A DNA stretch of 64,000 bases from Candidatus Melainabacteria bacterium (GTDB lineage Bacteria; Cyanobacteriota; Vampirovibrionia; Obscuribacterales; Obscuribacteraceae). The notes under the pieces are model-generated. The model saw only the letters and a program-made list of their open reading frames with translations. It had not been told where the DNA came from and did not search any database. Position 1 is the stretch's first letter. Each line of letters opens with the position of its first letter. Positions 15,914 to 25,057 of this stretch are shown piece by piece. Location of the stretch: the NCBI GenBank assembly GCA_003963305.1, contig RXJR01000024.1, forward strand, positions 1 to 64,000, given 5' to 3'. Made by a program: the position numbers and the translations under genes.

Positions 15914-16583
15914 TTTTTCTAAGCCTGTATCCCATGCCGTACACGGTCTCTATAATATCTTTGGAAGCTCCAACGGCTTTCAGTTTGCCGCGCAGCCCTT
16001 TCATATGCGTCTTAATGATATCGTCGCTGATTGACGTATTGTGTCGCCACAAAAGATCGATCAGGTCCTGCTTATCATAGACTTTCGAAGGGTTGGCTAG
16101 AAAGTGGGCCAGAAGCCGATATTCAGTAGGTGTCAGCTTGATCGGAGTACCACGAAAACGAGCGATGCAGGCATTTTGATCTACTTCCAGATCTTCATAG
16201 GACAGAATCGGGCGATCGAGTTCGCGCCCACGCCTGGAAATAGCTTTGATTCTCGCACTCAACTCACTGAGCTCGAACGGCTTAGCAAGATAATCATCGG
16301 CGCCCATTTCCAGTCCGGCAATTTTATCTTTCGTTGTATCGCGGGCAGTAATCATGATGATGGCGGAATTACATCCTGCGTTGCGTAGCTGATGAGCTAC
16401 GCTCAGTCCATCCAATTCAGGCAGCATGATATCAAGCAATATAAAGTCGAATTGATTTTCCAGCGCCATAGCCAGGCCGGTAGACCCGTCGTAAGCGACT
16501 TCTACTTGATGATGTTCGTGCTTCAGATGCAATTGAAGTGGATGTGCAATGCGAGCATCATCTTCAACAATCAAGATATTCAT
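15906..16583 (-). CDS. OmpR/PhoB-family response regulator
   Basis: 225 residues. Receiver domain with acidic pair Asp8-Asp9, phosphoacceptor Asp51 in LLDIMLPELDG, Thr in MITARD and Lys in LAKPF. The C-terminal winged helix shows LTPTEYRLLAHFLANP, TSISDDIIKTHMKGLRGKL and VYGMGYRL. Binds DNA direct repeats as a phosphorylated dimer. Cotranscribed with the kinase and divergent from the RND pump gene, its likely target, by analogy with CusRS/CzcRS. The first gene of its operon. Confidence 0.95.
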   Translation of the reverse strand: MNILIVEDDARIAHPLQLHLKHEHHQVEVAYDGSTGLAMALENQFDFILLDIMLPELDGLSVAHQLRNAGCNSAIIMITARDTTKDKIAGLEMGADDYLAKPFELSELSARIKAISRRGRELDRPILSYEDLEVDQNACIARFRGTPIKLTPTEYRLLAHFLANPSKVYDKQDLIDLLWRHNTSISDDIIKTHMKGLRGKLKAVGASKDIIETVYGMGYRLRKNA

Positions 16584-16947
16584 TATCAGAATTGTAATCG
16601 ATAAACATACTGCACATTATGTAAATGCGCACCATTTCCACACTTTCGAAAGGTAAGCGGATTAATTATTGTGATGGTGTCATGACAAAGGCAATGCTCC
16701 AGGCCCGATGTCGGCGTAAAGATTCTGTCAAGAATTTAAGAGAATCATCCTTCCTGTCAGCCCAAGAGCACCACAGGTACTGACTCAACGTCTTGTCGCG
16801 CAAAAGAGGCAATGTCCAGCACACAAACTCTGCACAATACTCAGCTATACAAAAATAGTTAGCTCTGATTTCGCTGGTGGCTGGCGCGCTGCGCCAGGCT
16901 GTCAGCGTGCGCATTTCGACGACTTACTGCGGTCTCAAGGAAGTCCC
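16584..16947. other. Divergent intergenic region between the two-component system and the RND pump
   Basis: 364 bases without a convincing gene. It contains an imperfect inverted repeat GATTCT...AGAATC around 16729-16753 and a perfect hairpin CTGGCGC-GCT-GCGCCAG at 16881-16897, 51 bases before the pump start. TATACA near 16850 might be a -10 box for the pump. No direct repeat clearly matching an OmpR-type site was identified. Confidence 0.4.
16881..16897. promoter_or_regulatory. Perfect 7-bp hairpin in the RND pump leader
   Basis: CTGGCGC and GCGCCAG are exact inverted copies around the triloop GCT. Located in the probable 5' untranslated leader of the pump gene, with no T run after it, so it is not a terminator. 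It may be an operator or a translational control hairpin. Confidence 0.35.
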
Positions 16948-19900
16948 GTGAATAAATTTTTTGAGCACACACTGCACAAACCTTTTTTAGTGCTGGTGCT
17001 TGCGGCAATTTTGATCGCCTGTGGTCTCGCTGCATATCAGAAGCTTCCACTAGAAGCGTACCCAGACGTGGCAAACATGCAAGCGCGCGTGATCACGCAG
17101 GTCCCCGGTAAAGCGGCGGAAGAAGTAGAAAAATTAGTAACGATTCCAATCGAGAAGGAATTGAACGGAATTCCTCACTCCGACCCGCCTCGCTCTATTT
17201 CAATTTTCGGACTCTCAGTAATAACTGTTGTCTTTGACGACACAGTCGATCCGTACGTAGCCAGACAACAAGTACTGGAAAGGCTTGCCAATGCTGCCGT
17301 ACCGAGCAATGTGCAACCGCAGCTCGATCCAAATGCCTCGCCGGTGGGCGAAGTTTTTCGCTATACGGTGGAAGGGAAACACTGGTCTTCAATGGACCGC
17401 AAGGAAGCGCAGGACTGGATTCTCAATCGCAAGTTCAAATCAGTACAAGGAATAGTCGATTCGACCGGCTTTGGTGGACCGTCAAAGGTTTATCAAGTAG
17501 AAATCGACCCTGGCAGATTGAGGGCGACAGGCATTTCTCAGTCACAAATAGCGGCTGCAATTACCAGTTCAAACGGTTCCACCGGCGGAAGTTATATTGT
17601 TCAAAACGATCAAAATTACATGGTTCGAGGTCTGGGTCTGCTGCGGTCAGTTAAAGACATCGAAAACGTCGTTATCACCGCCAACCAGGACAATGTGCCA
17701 ATACGTGTTGCCGACGTAGCACATGTAAGCCTGGGTGCCGCAATCAGAAAAGGACAGGTAGGAAAGAACGAAGACGACGACGTCGTTGAAGGAATTCTCC
17801 TGATGCGTCGCGGTGAGAATCCATCTGACGCAGTCGACAATATCAAAGCACACTGGGACGAAGTGGCTCGCTCGCTGCCTGAAGGAATGCACCTGGAGCC
17901 GCTTTACGATCGTACCGCGCTGGTCAAAAGAACCATCAATACTATCGGAGAAAACGTCGCCGAAGGAATTGTTCTCGTCGTAGTTTTGCTCATGCTTTTC
18001 CTATTCCAGGTGCGGAGCGCACTGATTTGCGCCGTAGTGATTCCACTGGCATTACTCTTCGCATTCTGCATGTTGACGTTCTGCAAAGTGCCGGCAAACC
18101 TCCTATCACTGGGCGCCATCGACTTCGGAATCATCGTTGATGGTGCAGTTGTAATGGTTGAAAACATCATTCGTCACCTCTCCCATTTGAACGAACAGAA
18201 TAAATACGGCGGCGTGGATGTGCGTCACACAATCGTTCACGCGGCCGTAGAAGTAGCCAAACCGATTCTGTTTTCGACATCGATTATCGTCATGACGTTT
18301 CTGCCGATTCTAAGCTTCGAAAGAGTGGAAGGAAAGCTCTTTCGACCGCTCGCGGTGACCATGAATTTCAATTTAATCGGAGCCGTAATCGCCACTATGA
18401 CGGTTATTCCAGTGCTCTGTTATTTGATATACAGGCGCAGACTGCCGGCTGAAAGAGAAAGTCCGATTATGGCATGGCTGGAGAGACTGTATTTGCCGGT
18501 TTTAAACTTCGCCATCAGTCATCGCATCATGATCAGTATCGTTGCATTCAGCGCCCTCCTCTTTTCGCTCTGCCTGACGCCGTTCCTGGGCTCGGAATTT
18601 TTGCCTGAGCTGGAAGAGGGCAACATCTGGATGCGCGTCACAATTCTGCCGACCAGCGCATCGCTCGACAAAGCCGTGTCAGTAGCCAGAGAGATCAGGC
18701 ACGTGATCAAAGAGTACCCGCAGGTCACCAACGTGGTATCGCAAGTGGGATCACCCGACGACGGGACAGATCCAAACACGTACTCGACTATCGAAATCCT
18801 CGTTGACCTGAAACCACAGTCTGAGTGGGGTCCTGAATTCAAAACCAAAGAAGCTCTGGTCAAGTCGATCGAAGCAAAGCTTGACCACGAGATGCCGGGA
18901 TTCTTATACAACTTTTCGCAGTACATCAAAGACAACATGGATGAAGCCATCGGTGGTGTCAAAGGAGAATTCGGTGCCAAAATCTTTGGACCGGATCTCA
19001 ATACCTTGACGGAAATAGGCAAACACGTCCGCAGAATTGTGGCCAGCGTGCCAGGCATGGTCGATGTCGCAAACGATCAATTGTTGGGACAACCGCAGCT
19101 TATCGTGACGATCGACAGGGAACGAGCCGCAAGATATGGCATTACTTCAAATGACATTCTGGATATTGTGGAAACGTCAGTTGGCGGTAAAAGTATCACT
19201 GAAGTGATTGATGGCGAGAAACGATTCCCGGTCGTCTTGCGATTCCAGAAGGCATATCGAGAGAATGAAGCAGATCTGCCGAACATTCTAGTCACCACTC
19301 CGGCGGGGCAGAAGATTCCGCTCGGACAATTGGCCAGCATATCAGAGCAAGCGGGTGCGACGGCAATTCTGCGCGACGAAAACGAGCGGCGCATTGCAGT
19401 CAAGGCTAACATTCGCGAGCGAGACCTTGGCTCGGCGGTGCTGGAAGCGCAAAAAGAAATCGCCAAAAACGTGATTCTGCCCCCTGGCTACCATATCGAA
19501 TACAGCGGTCAGTTTGATAGAGCGCAAGAAGCAATGGCCAGGCTGGCTGTGGTTGTGCCAATCACCCTGGGACTGATTTTTCTTCTTCTCTACACTGCTT
19601 TCAACAGCGCATACATTGCGGCGCTCGTTATGCTGACGGTACCGCTTGCTGCGACCGGCGGCATTATTGCTCTGTTCCTTTCAGGAACTCACTTCAGCAT
19701 CTCGGCAGGTGTCGGATTTATCGCGCTTTTCGGAGTGTCGATTCAATGCGGTGTAATTCTCGTATCCAAAATACGCGAAATGTGCGGCATCGAGTCGTTC
19801 GATAGAGAGGCGCTGGTGGCCGCATGTCTGATCAGATTGCGTCCGGACATGATAGCAACACTGGTGGCACTCGGCGGGCTGATCCCGGCAGCGCTATCAA

Positions 19901-20094
19901 ATGGAATTGGCTCACAGAGCCAGAAACCATTTGCAATAGTGATAGTGGGTGGCATCCTGCCAGCCACCTTGCTAACACTTGTTGTTCTGCCATCGTTATA
20001 TAGCTGGTTCGCATCCGGCTGCAAGATAACGTGGCGCTGGCCGGTCCGAGTACCTCCGGAACAACCACACACGGAGCCGAATTCGAATTTCTGA
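16948..20094 (+). CDS. HME-type RND efflux transporter (CzcA/CusA family)
   Basis: 1048 residues, the usual RND length, with 12 membrane helices and two large periplasmic loops. The TM4 signature LGAIDFGIIVDGAVVMVEN contains Asp392, Asp398 and Glu405, the spacing of the proton-relay residues D402/D408/E415 of CzcA, which places it in the heavy-metal efflux branch rather than the drug branch. The GTG start follows AAGGAAG with a seven-base gap. No periplasmic adaptor or outer-membrane channel gene lies beside it, so partners must be encoded elsewhere. Divergent from a two-component system that may control it. The metal cannot be assigned. Confidence 0.92.
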   Translation: MNKFFEHTLHKPFLVLVLAAILIACGLAAYQKLPLEAYPDVANMQARVITQVPGKAAEEVEKLVTIPIEKELNGIPHSDPPRSISIFGLSVITVVFDDTVDPYVARQQVLERLANAAVPSNVQPQLDPNASPVGEVFRYTVEGKHWSSMDRKEAQDWILNRKFKSVQGIVDSTGFGGPSKVYQVEIDPGRLRATGISQSQIAAAITSSNGSTGGSYIVQNDQNYMVRGLGLLRSVKDIENVVITANQDNVPIRVADVAHVSLGAAIRKGQVGKNEDDDVVEGILLMRRGENPSDAVDNIKAHWDEVARSLPEGMHLEPLYDRTALVKRTINTIGENVAEGIVLVVVLLMLFLFQVRSALICAVVIPLALLFAFCMLTFCKVPANLLSLGAIDFGIIVDGAVVMVENIIRHLSHLNEQNKYGGVDVRHTIVHAAVEVAKPILFSTSIIVMTFLPILSFERVEGKLFRPLAVTMNFNLIGAVIATMTVIPVLCYLIYRRRLPAERESPIMAWLERLYLPVLNFAISHRIMISIVAFSALLFSLCLTPFLGSEFLPELEEGNIWMRVTILPTSASLDKAVSVAREIRHVIKEYPQVTNVVSQVGSPDDGTDPNTYSTIEILVDLKPQSEWGPEFKTKEALVKSIEAKLDHEMPGFLYNFSQYIKDNMDEAIGGVKGEFGAKIFGPDLNTLTEIGKHVRRIVASVPGMVDVANDQLLGQPQLIVTIDRERAARYGITSNDILDIVETSVGGKSITEVIDGEKRFPVVLRFQKAYRENEADLPNILVTTPAGQKIPLGQLASISEQAGATAILRDENERRIAVKANIRERDLGSAVLEAQKEIAKNVILPPGYHIEYSGQFDRAQEAMARLAVVVPITLGLIFLLLYTAFNSAYIAALVMLTVPLAATGGIIALFLSGTHFSISAGVGFIALFGVSIQCGVILVSKIREMCGIESFDREALVAACLIRLRPDMIATLVALGGLIPAALSNGIGSQSQKPFAIVIVGGILPATLLTLVVLPSLYSWFASGCKITWRWPVRVPPEQPHTEPNSNF

Positions 20095-20132
20095 GTTAAA
20101 ACTCGGAAACCCTGCACTGCTGATTCCAAGAA

Positions 20133-21830
20133 TCACTTCTGCCTGTACAGGCTCAGCCTGCTGCCATCAGGCAGTTGATGACTGCCGACCTGGGTAAAGT
20201 GCTCTCCTGTTTGAACGAAGCGTATCAACTGCTCGAACGCCTTTTTCGATGCCGGATCAACAAAACCCTGGTAGTGATTTTCGCTTTGCAATAAATACCA
20301 CTGGTAATACAAGGCTTCAGCAGGCGTAAAGTGCACCTCGTCACCACCAATGGTGTAATTTCGAGAAGTCGTCGGAACGACAGTGCTGTTTAGATCATGT
20401 GCGATCAACTCAAAGGTATGCACATTTAAGTCTGGCGAGTTGGAAAGAATATTCAAATAAACCTTATGGCCTTTATCTACTTTCTCAATCTCTCTCATTG
20501 CCCAGTATTGACCCCAATCGACGTCCGGGCGCGGATTGACAAAGGTTATCCCGAGTCGCGGCTCAGAAATTGTGTTCCCGGCGGCTCTGCCGAAGTTGCT
20601 GATCCACTGCGGCGATGATAGCGGATAAGGTGCAAACTCCAGAGAGATTATTTGCAATGTCGCAGCTGCAAGAATCAACCAACCACATCTCTTCAACAAG
20701 GTATTGCGATTCTCGATTAAGAGACCAAGGAAGCAGCCTGAAACAACTGCAGCAGTAATCAGAGCTGGTGCAATGTATTGAGGTTTTGGCAAAATCCAGC
20801 CCAGTGTGCTAACCGCAGCCACACCACCTATCGCAGAGAACAGTAGAGGATAGAGTTGTCGCGCGACAATGTTTCGCGCGGCAAACAATCCCACAATAAA
20901 CACTGCCATCAAAAGCGGTGACATTGTGGCTGGAAGAACTTGCGCATAGTGCAGCAAATTCTCAGCGAATGATTGTGTATGTGTGATATGCACGGCGCAA
21001 TCATCAGCCATCAATCGAGCTTTTGCCGCGTTCAAAAGAAACCAGGGAGCACTCAGGGCACCGGTGATAAAACCAGCCATTACTAATTTGCCCGCATCCG
21101 CATACGATTTCCTGTGTCCAATAACGCGCTCAAAAAAAACAACTGCCGCCGGTAGGATAAGATAGGCGACGGCTATCTGCTTGGTCATGCAAGCTGCGCC
21201 CAAACAGAGACCCGCTAACAGGGCGCGTTTCCAGGTCGGATTAACCCGAAAGTGGAAAAGGGAGAACAGTCCTAATCCAACCATAGCTGTGAGCGGGAAA
21301 TCGAGCCAGAAGGCGCGATTGAGTAGAGCCAGCTCAGGATAGAGATTGATGATGACTGCTGAAAGCACTGCCGCAACATAAGAGCGAGTCAAGTGTTTTG
21401 TAATACCGTAGGTGCTGAGCGTAAGCACCACATTGAACAAAGTCAGCACAGCGATATCGACAGCCCGACTCGAGCCCCAGATTGCCTTAAACAGACCATT
21501 TGTCATATGTGCAAAAGGCGGGTAAAAACTGTTTACTGTAAGAAAGTGATGCCACCATTCTGGTTGCAGCAGCCGCGGGTGCCTGAATAAATCGGCGTAA
21601 GCGAAAGCATTGAGAATATGTCCCGATTCATCGATAGTCGGAATTCTGTGCTCAAACGCAAACCAAATCGGAACCAGAGCTGCAAAGAACAAAACTGTTG
21701 CCGGCAACAGAAAGATTCTCAACTGCCGCCACGGAGCATCAGCCGACTCGGATTTCGAGGCGACAGTAACATCATGATCGATCGTGTTGGACACGGGAAC
21801 ACTAAACCTGGCGGGAAAAACCGATGCCAA
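20133..21830 (-). CDS. GT-C family membrane glycosyltransferase (PMT/GT39-like)
   Basis: 565 residues with 10 or more membrane helices after an approximately 45-residue cytoplasmic N-terminus. The first periplasmic loop has IPTIDESGHILNAF, the acidic DE pair being the expected catalytic site, followed by an SFYPPFAHM region. Family members transfer a sugar from polyprenyl phosphate to lipid, glycan or protein acceptors. Substrate is unknown. The start is the first in-frame codon (TTG); a GTG at 21794 is an alternative. It is convergent with the RND gene, with only 38 bases between them. Confidence 0.75.
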   Translation of the reverse strand: MASVFPARFSVPVSNTIDHDVTVASKSESADAPWRQLRIFLLPATVLFFAALVPIWFAFEHRIPTIDESGHILNAFAYADLFRHPRLLQPEWWHHFLTVNSFYPPFAHMTNGLFKAIWGSSRAVDIAVLTLFNVVLTLSTYGITKHLTRSYVAAVLSAVIINLYPELALLNRAFWLDFPLTAMVGLGLFSLFHFRVNPTWKRALLAGLCLGAACMTKQIAVAYLILPAAVVFFERVIGHRKSYADAGKLVMAGFITGALSAPWFLLNAAKARLMADDCAVHITHTQSFAENLLHYAQVLPATMSPLLMAVFIVGLFAARNIVARQLYPLLFSAIGGVAAVSTLGWILPKPQYIAPALITAAVVSGCFLGLLIENRNTLLKRCGWLILAAATLQIISLEFAPYPLSSPQWISNFGRAAGNTISEPRLGITFVNPRPDVDWGQYWAMREIEKVDKGHKVYLNILSNSPDLNVHTFELIAHDLNSTVVPTTSRNYTIGGDEVHFTPAEALYYQWYLLQSENHYQGFVDPASKKAFEQLIRFVQTGEHFTQVGSHQLPDGSRLSLYRQK

Positions 21831-22193
21831 GATCCTACGACAATGTGTGAACCGAAGTCCGTGCGTAAAAGCAACTTAATGACGACAGCAAAACGCCTGA
21901 AGAGAGCCCTCTCAGACTGTCGAGCCGAGCGTCTGCTCCAGAAGCCACCAGGGTGGGAGATTCAAGGCTTAAAGTGTAGTGCCCAAAGCCACCGAAAGCA
22001 GCCGAAGTATGATAACTTCTCTAGCGAATTCGAGACATTCCTTAGCAAGGCGTGCGTCTCGCAGATGCTTTACTACTGCTCAAGTCAGTATTTGCTCAAG
22101 CCAGAGGCTGCAGCACTGTCCATTTCGGTTAAGGCGAAAGAAAATCCCAGGAAAGTGACGAGGTAGGCGAGACATTTCGACAATGGGGATAGC
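21831..22193. other. Divergent intergenic region
   Basis: 363 bases between the divergent GT-C gene and the sugar operon. GGGGA at 22184-22188 is the ribosome site for the oxidoreductase. TATGAT near 22007 could be a -10 box, but no matching -35 was found. A plus-strand frame across it looks random. Otherwise nothing was recognised. Confidence 0.4.
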
Positions 22194-23192
22194 ATGAACG
22201 TAGCGATTATTGGATGCGGACTGATTGGCCACAAACGAGCGAAAAACTTGAACGGGCACAACCTGGTCGTAGCTGCAGATGTGGACATGGACAGAGCCGA
22301 AGCGCTGGCGCGCCTCTACCCTGAAACGATTCCGATGCAGTCATGGGAAGCGGCAGTTTCGCACGAGAACGTTGAAGTTGTGATCGTTGCGACCACTCCT
22401 GACAATCTAGCACGCGTCACCCTGGCTGCACTGCAAGCAGGCAAGCATGTGCTCGTAGACAAACCAGCAGCGCGACACTATGAGGAGCTGGACGCGGTTG
22501 TCGAACTGGCTGAACAGAAGAATCTCAAAGTCAGAACCGGCTTTAATCACAGATTCCACCCCGCCATACGCAAAGCAAAAAAGATCGTCGATTCCGGCGA
22601 GATTGGGCAATTGATGTTCATTCGCGGTCGCTACGGACATGGCGGACGACCAGGTTACGAGAAAGAATGGCGCGCCGATCCTGCCATCGGTGGTGGTGGC
22701 GAGCTGCTGGACCAGGGCATGCACATGATTGACTTGTCGCGCTGGTTTCTTGGCGATTTCGTGCACGTCGATGGCTACGTCAAAACATACTTCTGGCAAA
22801 TGCCGGTGGAAGACAACGGTTTCATGATGCTGCGCACTAAACGAGATCAAATGGCATGGTTACATGTGAGCTGGACCGAGTGGAAGAACACTTTCTCTCT
22901 GGAGATTTACGGACAGCACGGTAAGCTACAGATTGACGGACTGGGCGGCAGCTACGGTACAGAGCAGCTTGCCTTCTACAAAATGTTGCCGCAATTAGGT
23001 CCTCCAGAAACGACCATCTGGCAATTTCCAGGAGAGGACCTGTCGTGGAGCCTGGAATTTAAAGAATTCATCAAAGACATAGAGCAAGACCGCGACCCGG
23101 AACCGAGCGCCAGAGATGCAAGAGAAGCGCTGCGCATCGTAAATACGATTTATGAGAGGACCGTCGAAGCAGTTGCAGGGGGTATTCAATGA
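22194..23192 (+). CDS. Gfo/Idh/MocA family NAD(P)-dependent sugar oxidoreductase
   Basis: 332 residues. N-terminal Rossmann fold with VAIIGCGLIGHKRA, acidic DVD after beta-2, VIVATTPDNLARVT, then LVDKPAARHYEELDAVV, whose DKPA-type lysine is the family catalytic signature. The C-terminal beta-sheet domain binds the sugar. Such enzymes oxidise or reduce sugars and sugar nucleotides. First of three overlapping genes with an HddA-like kinase and an HddC-like nucleotidyltransferase, so a role in making an activated, possibly modified heptose is inferred. Confidence 0.88.
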   Translation: MNVAIIGCGLIGHKRAKNLNGHNLVVAADVDMDRAEALARLYPETIPMQSWEAAVSHENVEVVIVATTPDNLARVTLAALQAGKHVLVDKPAARHYEELDAVVELAEQKNLKVRTGFNHRFHPAIRKAKKIVDSGEIGQLMFIRGRYGHGGRPGYEKEWRADPAIGGGGELLDQGMHMIDLSRWFLGDFVHVDGYVKTYFWQMPVEDNGFMMLRTKRDQMAWLHVSWTEWKNTFSLEIYGQHGKLQIDGLGGSYGTEQLAFYKMLPQLGPPETTIWQFPGEDLSWSLEFKEFIKDIEQDRDPEPSARDAREALRIVNTIYERTVEAVAGGIQ

Positions 23193-24166
23193 TTATCGCG
23201 CGCAGTCCGCTTCGCATATCAATCGGTGGTGGTGGCACAGACCTGCCTTCATACTATGAGCAACACGGCGGATTCCTCATAGCAGGCGCAATCGACAGAT
23301 ACGTCTACATCACACTGCATCAGACATTCGGCGATGACATGATCATCAAGTACTCGCAGATGGAAAGAGTCCGCGATGTCGAATCCATTCAACATCCGAT
23401 TATTCGCGAGGCTGTGAAACTACTCGAAATTGAAGAATTGAACCTCGAATTGACGAGCATGGCAGACATACCAGCGGGCACGGGACTTGGTTCCTCGGGC
23501 AGTTTCGCGACCGCGCTGTTGAAAGTTTTGCATCACTACAAAAAGAATCTGATCCATCCGAAAGAACTGGCAGAGCAAGCCTGTCATATCGAAATTGATT
23601 TATTGAAAGAACCGATAGGGAAACAAGATCAGTACATAGCCTCATATGGCGGTATCAATTGCTTCGAATTCGCCAGAAACGGAGAAGTTAAAGCCTGGCC
23701 CCTCAAACTATCGAACGAAGATCTGTTCAACTTCGAAGACAACCTGCTGCTCTTCTTTACCGGCTACTCTCGCTCAGCCGGTTCAATCTTGGAAGAACAA
23801 GATAAAAAGACGAAAGGTTCAGATAGCGAAATGGTAGAGAACCTGCACTTCGTAAAAGACCTCGGTCTGCAGATCAAAGATGCGCTCGAAAGCGGCAACT
23901 TGCATCAATTTGGGCTGCTCATGAACGAGCACTGGCAGTACAAGAAACGGCGATCCGGTGCGATGACCAACAAAGACATCGACGACTGGTACGAACTGGC
24001 ACTTAAAAATGGCGCAGTCGGTGGCAAACTGATCGGCGCCGGTGGCGGTGGCTTCCTAATGTTCTATACGGAAGAAAAGGTGAAGCTTCGTCACTCCATG
24101 CGCAACGCCGGGCTCACGGAAGTGCGTTTCCGCTTTGATTTCGAGGGAACAAAAATTGTCGTCTGA
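23189..24166 (+). CDS. hddA: GHMP kinase, HddA-like (heptose 7-phosphate kinase)
   Basis: 325 residues. The N-terminus MIIARSPLRISIGGGGTDLPSYY is nearly diagnostic for D-glycero-alpha-D-manno-heptose 7-phosphate kinases. The ATP-binding GHMP motif is IPAGTGLGSSGSFATAL and the C-terminal motif KLIGAGGGGFLMFY. It would phosphorylate heptose 7-phosphate at the anomeric position. The start overlaps the oxidoreductase stop as ATGA. Other sugar kinases of this subfamily exist, so the exact substrate is inferred from the nucleotidyltransferase next door and the GmhB-like gene at 28585. Confidence 0.82.
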   Translation: MIIARSPLRISIGGGGTDLPSYYEQHGGFLIAGAIDRYVYITLHQTFGDDMIIKYSQMERVRDVESIQHPIIREAVKLLEIEELNLELTSMADIPAGTGLGSSGSFATALLKVLHHYKKNLIHPKELAEQACHIEIDLLKEPIGKQDQYIASYGGINCFEFARNGEVKAWPLKLSNEDLFNFEDNLLLFFTGYSRSAGSILEEQDKKTKGSDSEMVENLHFVKDLGLQIKDALESGNLHQFGLLMNEHWQYKKRRSGAMTNKDIDDWYELALKNGAVGGKLIGAGGGGFLMFYTEEKVKLRHSMRNAGLTEVRFRFDFEGTKIVV

Positions 24167-24878
24167 CTTTCCGCCAACGATCATACTGGCTGGCGGCGTT
24201 GCCACCAGGCTCGGTGCCATCGCGGAAACGACGCCCAAGGCAATGATGCCCATTGCCGGAACGCCGTTCATAGATTATCAGCTCAGACTGCTTGCCGAAC
24301 AACATGTAGACGAAGTCATACTGAGCGTTGCACATCTTGCCGGACAGATAGAAGAATTCGTCGGCGACGGTTCTCGCTATGGCATTTCGATCAAGTACGC
24401 GTACGATGGTCCCAAAAGACTGGGCACAGGTGGCGCAATTCTCGCAGCGCTTGACACAGTCCCGGATAATTTCGGCATTCTATACGGCGACACCTATCTG
24501 GACATTGAATTCGCACCTGTATACAAAGCCTTTCTCAAGAGCGGTAAGAAGGGCTTGATGACAGTGCTTCAGAACAAAAACAGCTGGGACAAAAGCAACG
24601 TCCTATTCGAAAACGGTGAAATAAAGGTTTACCGCAAACACAATCCGACTGCTGAAATGCAGCATATTGACTACGGTTTGTCGATTTTAAGCAAATCCTG
24701 CTTCTCAGAATTCAAACCGGACGAAACCTTTGACCTATCGCAGGTTTTCGAACGCTGTATCGACCTCGGCGATATGGCGGGCTTCGAAGTAAGAAAACGT
24801 TTCTACGAAATCGGAACCCCAGCCAGTCTCGCCGAAACCGAACAATATCTGTTGGACCGTGCCCAGTCTCGCAATTAG
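24156..24878 (+). CDS. hddC: Sugar nucleotidyltransferase, HddC-like
   Basis: About 240 residues. The signature IILAGGVATRLGAIAETTPKAMMPIAGTPF is the NTP-transferase loop, followed by LGTGGAILAALD and an LYGDTYLD metal site. Closest style is HddC, which makes GDP-heptose from heptose 1-phosphate and GTP. The TTG at 24156 is preferred because GAGG lies nine bases upstream; an earlier TTG at 24135 is possible. It overlaps the kinase gene by 11 bases. GmhA, the first enzyme of the pathway, is not in this window. Confidence 0.8.
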   Translation: MSSDFPPTIILAGGVATRLGAIAETTPKAMMPIAGTPFIDYQLRLLAEQHVDEVILSVAHLAGQIEEFVGDGSRYGISIKYAYDGPKRLGTGGAILAALDTVPDNFGILYGDTYLDIEFAPVYKAFLKSGKKGLMTVLQNKNSWDKSNVLFENGEIKVYRKHNPTAEMQHIDYGLSILSKSCFSEFKPDETFDLSQVFERCIDLGDMAGFEVRKRFYEIGTPASLAETEQYLLDRAQSRN

Positions 24879-24905
24879 ACACAGTGGGTCCCCGCCCCGA
24901 ATGTG

Positions 24906-24961
24906 GAGCGCAGGCATCCTGGTGCCTCGAAAATTGAGCGCGCGCATCCTGCGTGCCCCTC
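24906..24961 (+). repeat. Two degenerate REP-like palindromic units
   Basis: Two copies starting at 24906 and 24936 share GAGCGC-nn-GCATCCTG-n-GTGCC, 30 bases apart. They match the 25-bp palindromic unit at 63060-63180 (GAGCGCACGCGTCCCGCGTGCC) with G-to-A and C-to-T changes in the core. They lie just after the hddC-like stop codon, in an intergenic gap, as REP elements do. Confidence 0.5.
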
Positions 24962-25057
24962 TAACCCGACTTGCGTGCCCCAAAAACCCCGCACACCACC
25001 AGTGCGTGCTCTATACTTATCAAATCACAGAACAACAAAGCCGAGAGGAGTTGTAAA

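Noticed and set aside
16666-16914. Minus-strand 82-codon frame in the region before the RND gene
   Set aside because: Poor composition, no ribosome site and no recognisable motif.
21618-22166. Plus-strand 182-codon frame across the divergent intergenic region
   Set aside because: Half of it is antisense to the GT-C gene; the composition looks random and there is no ribosome site.
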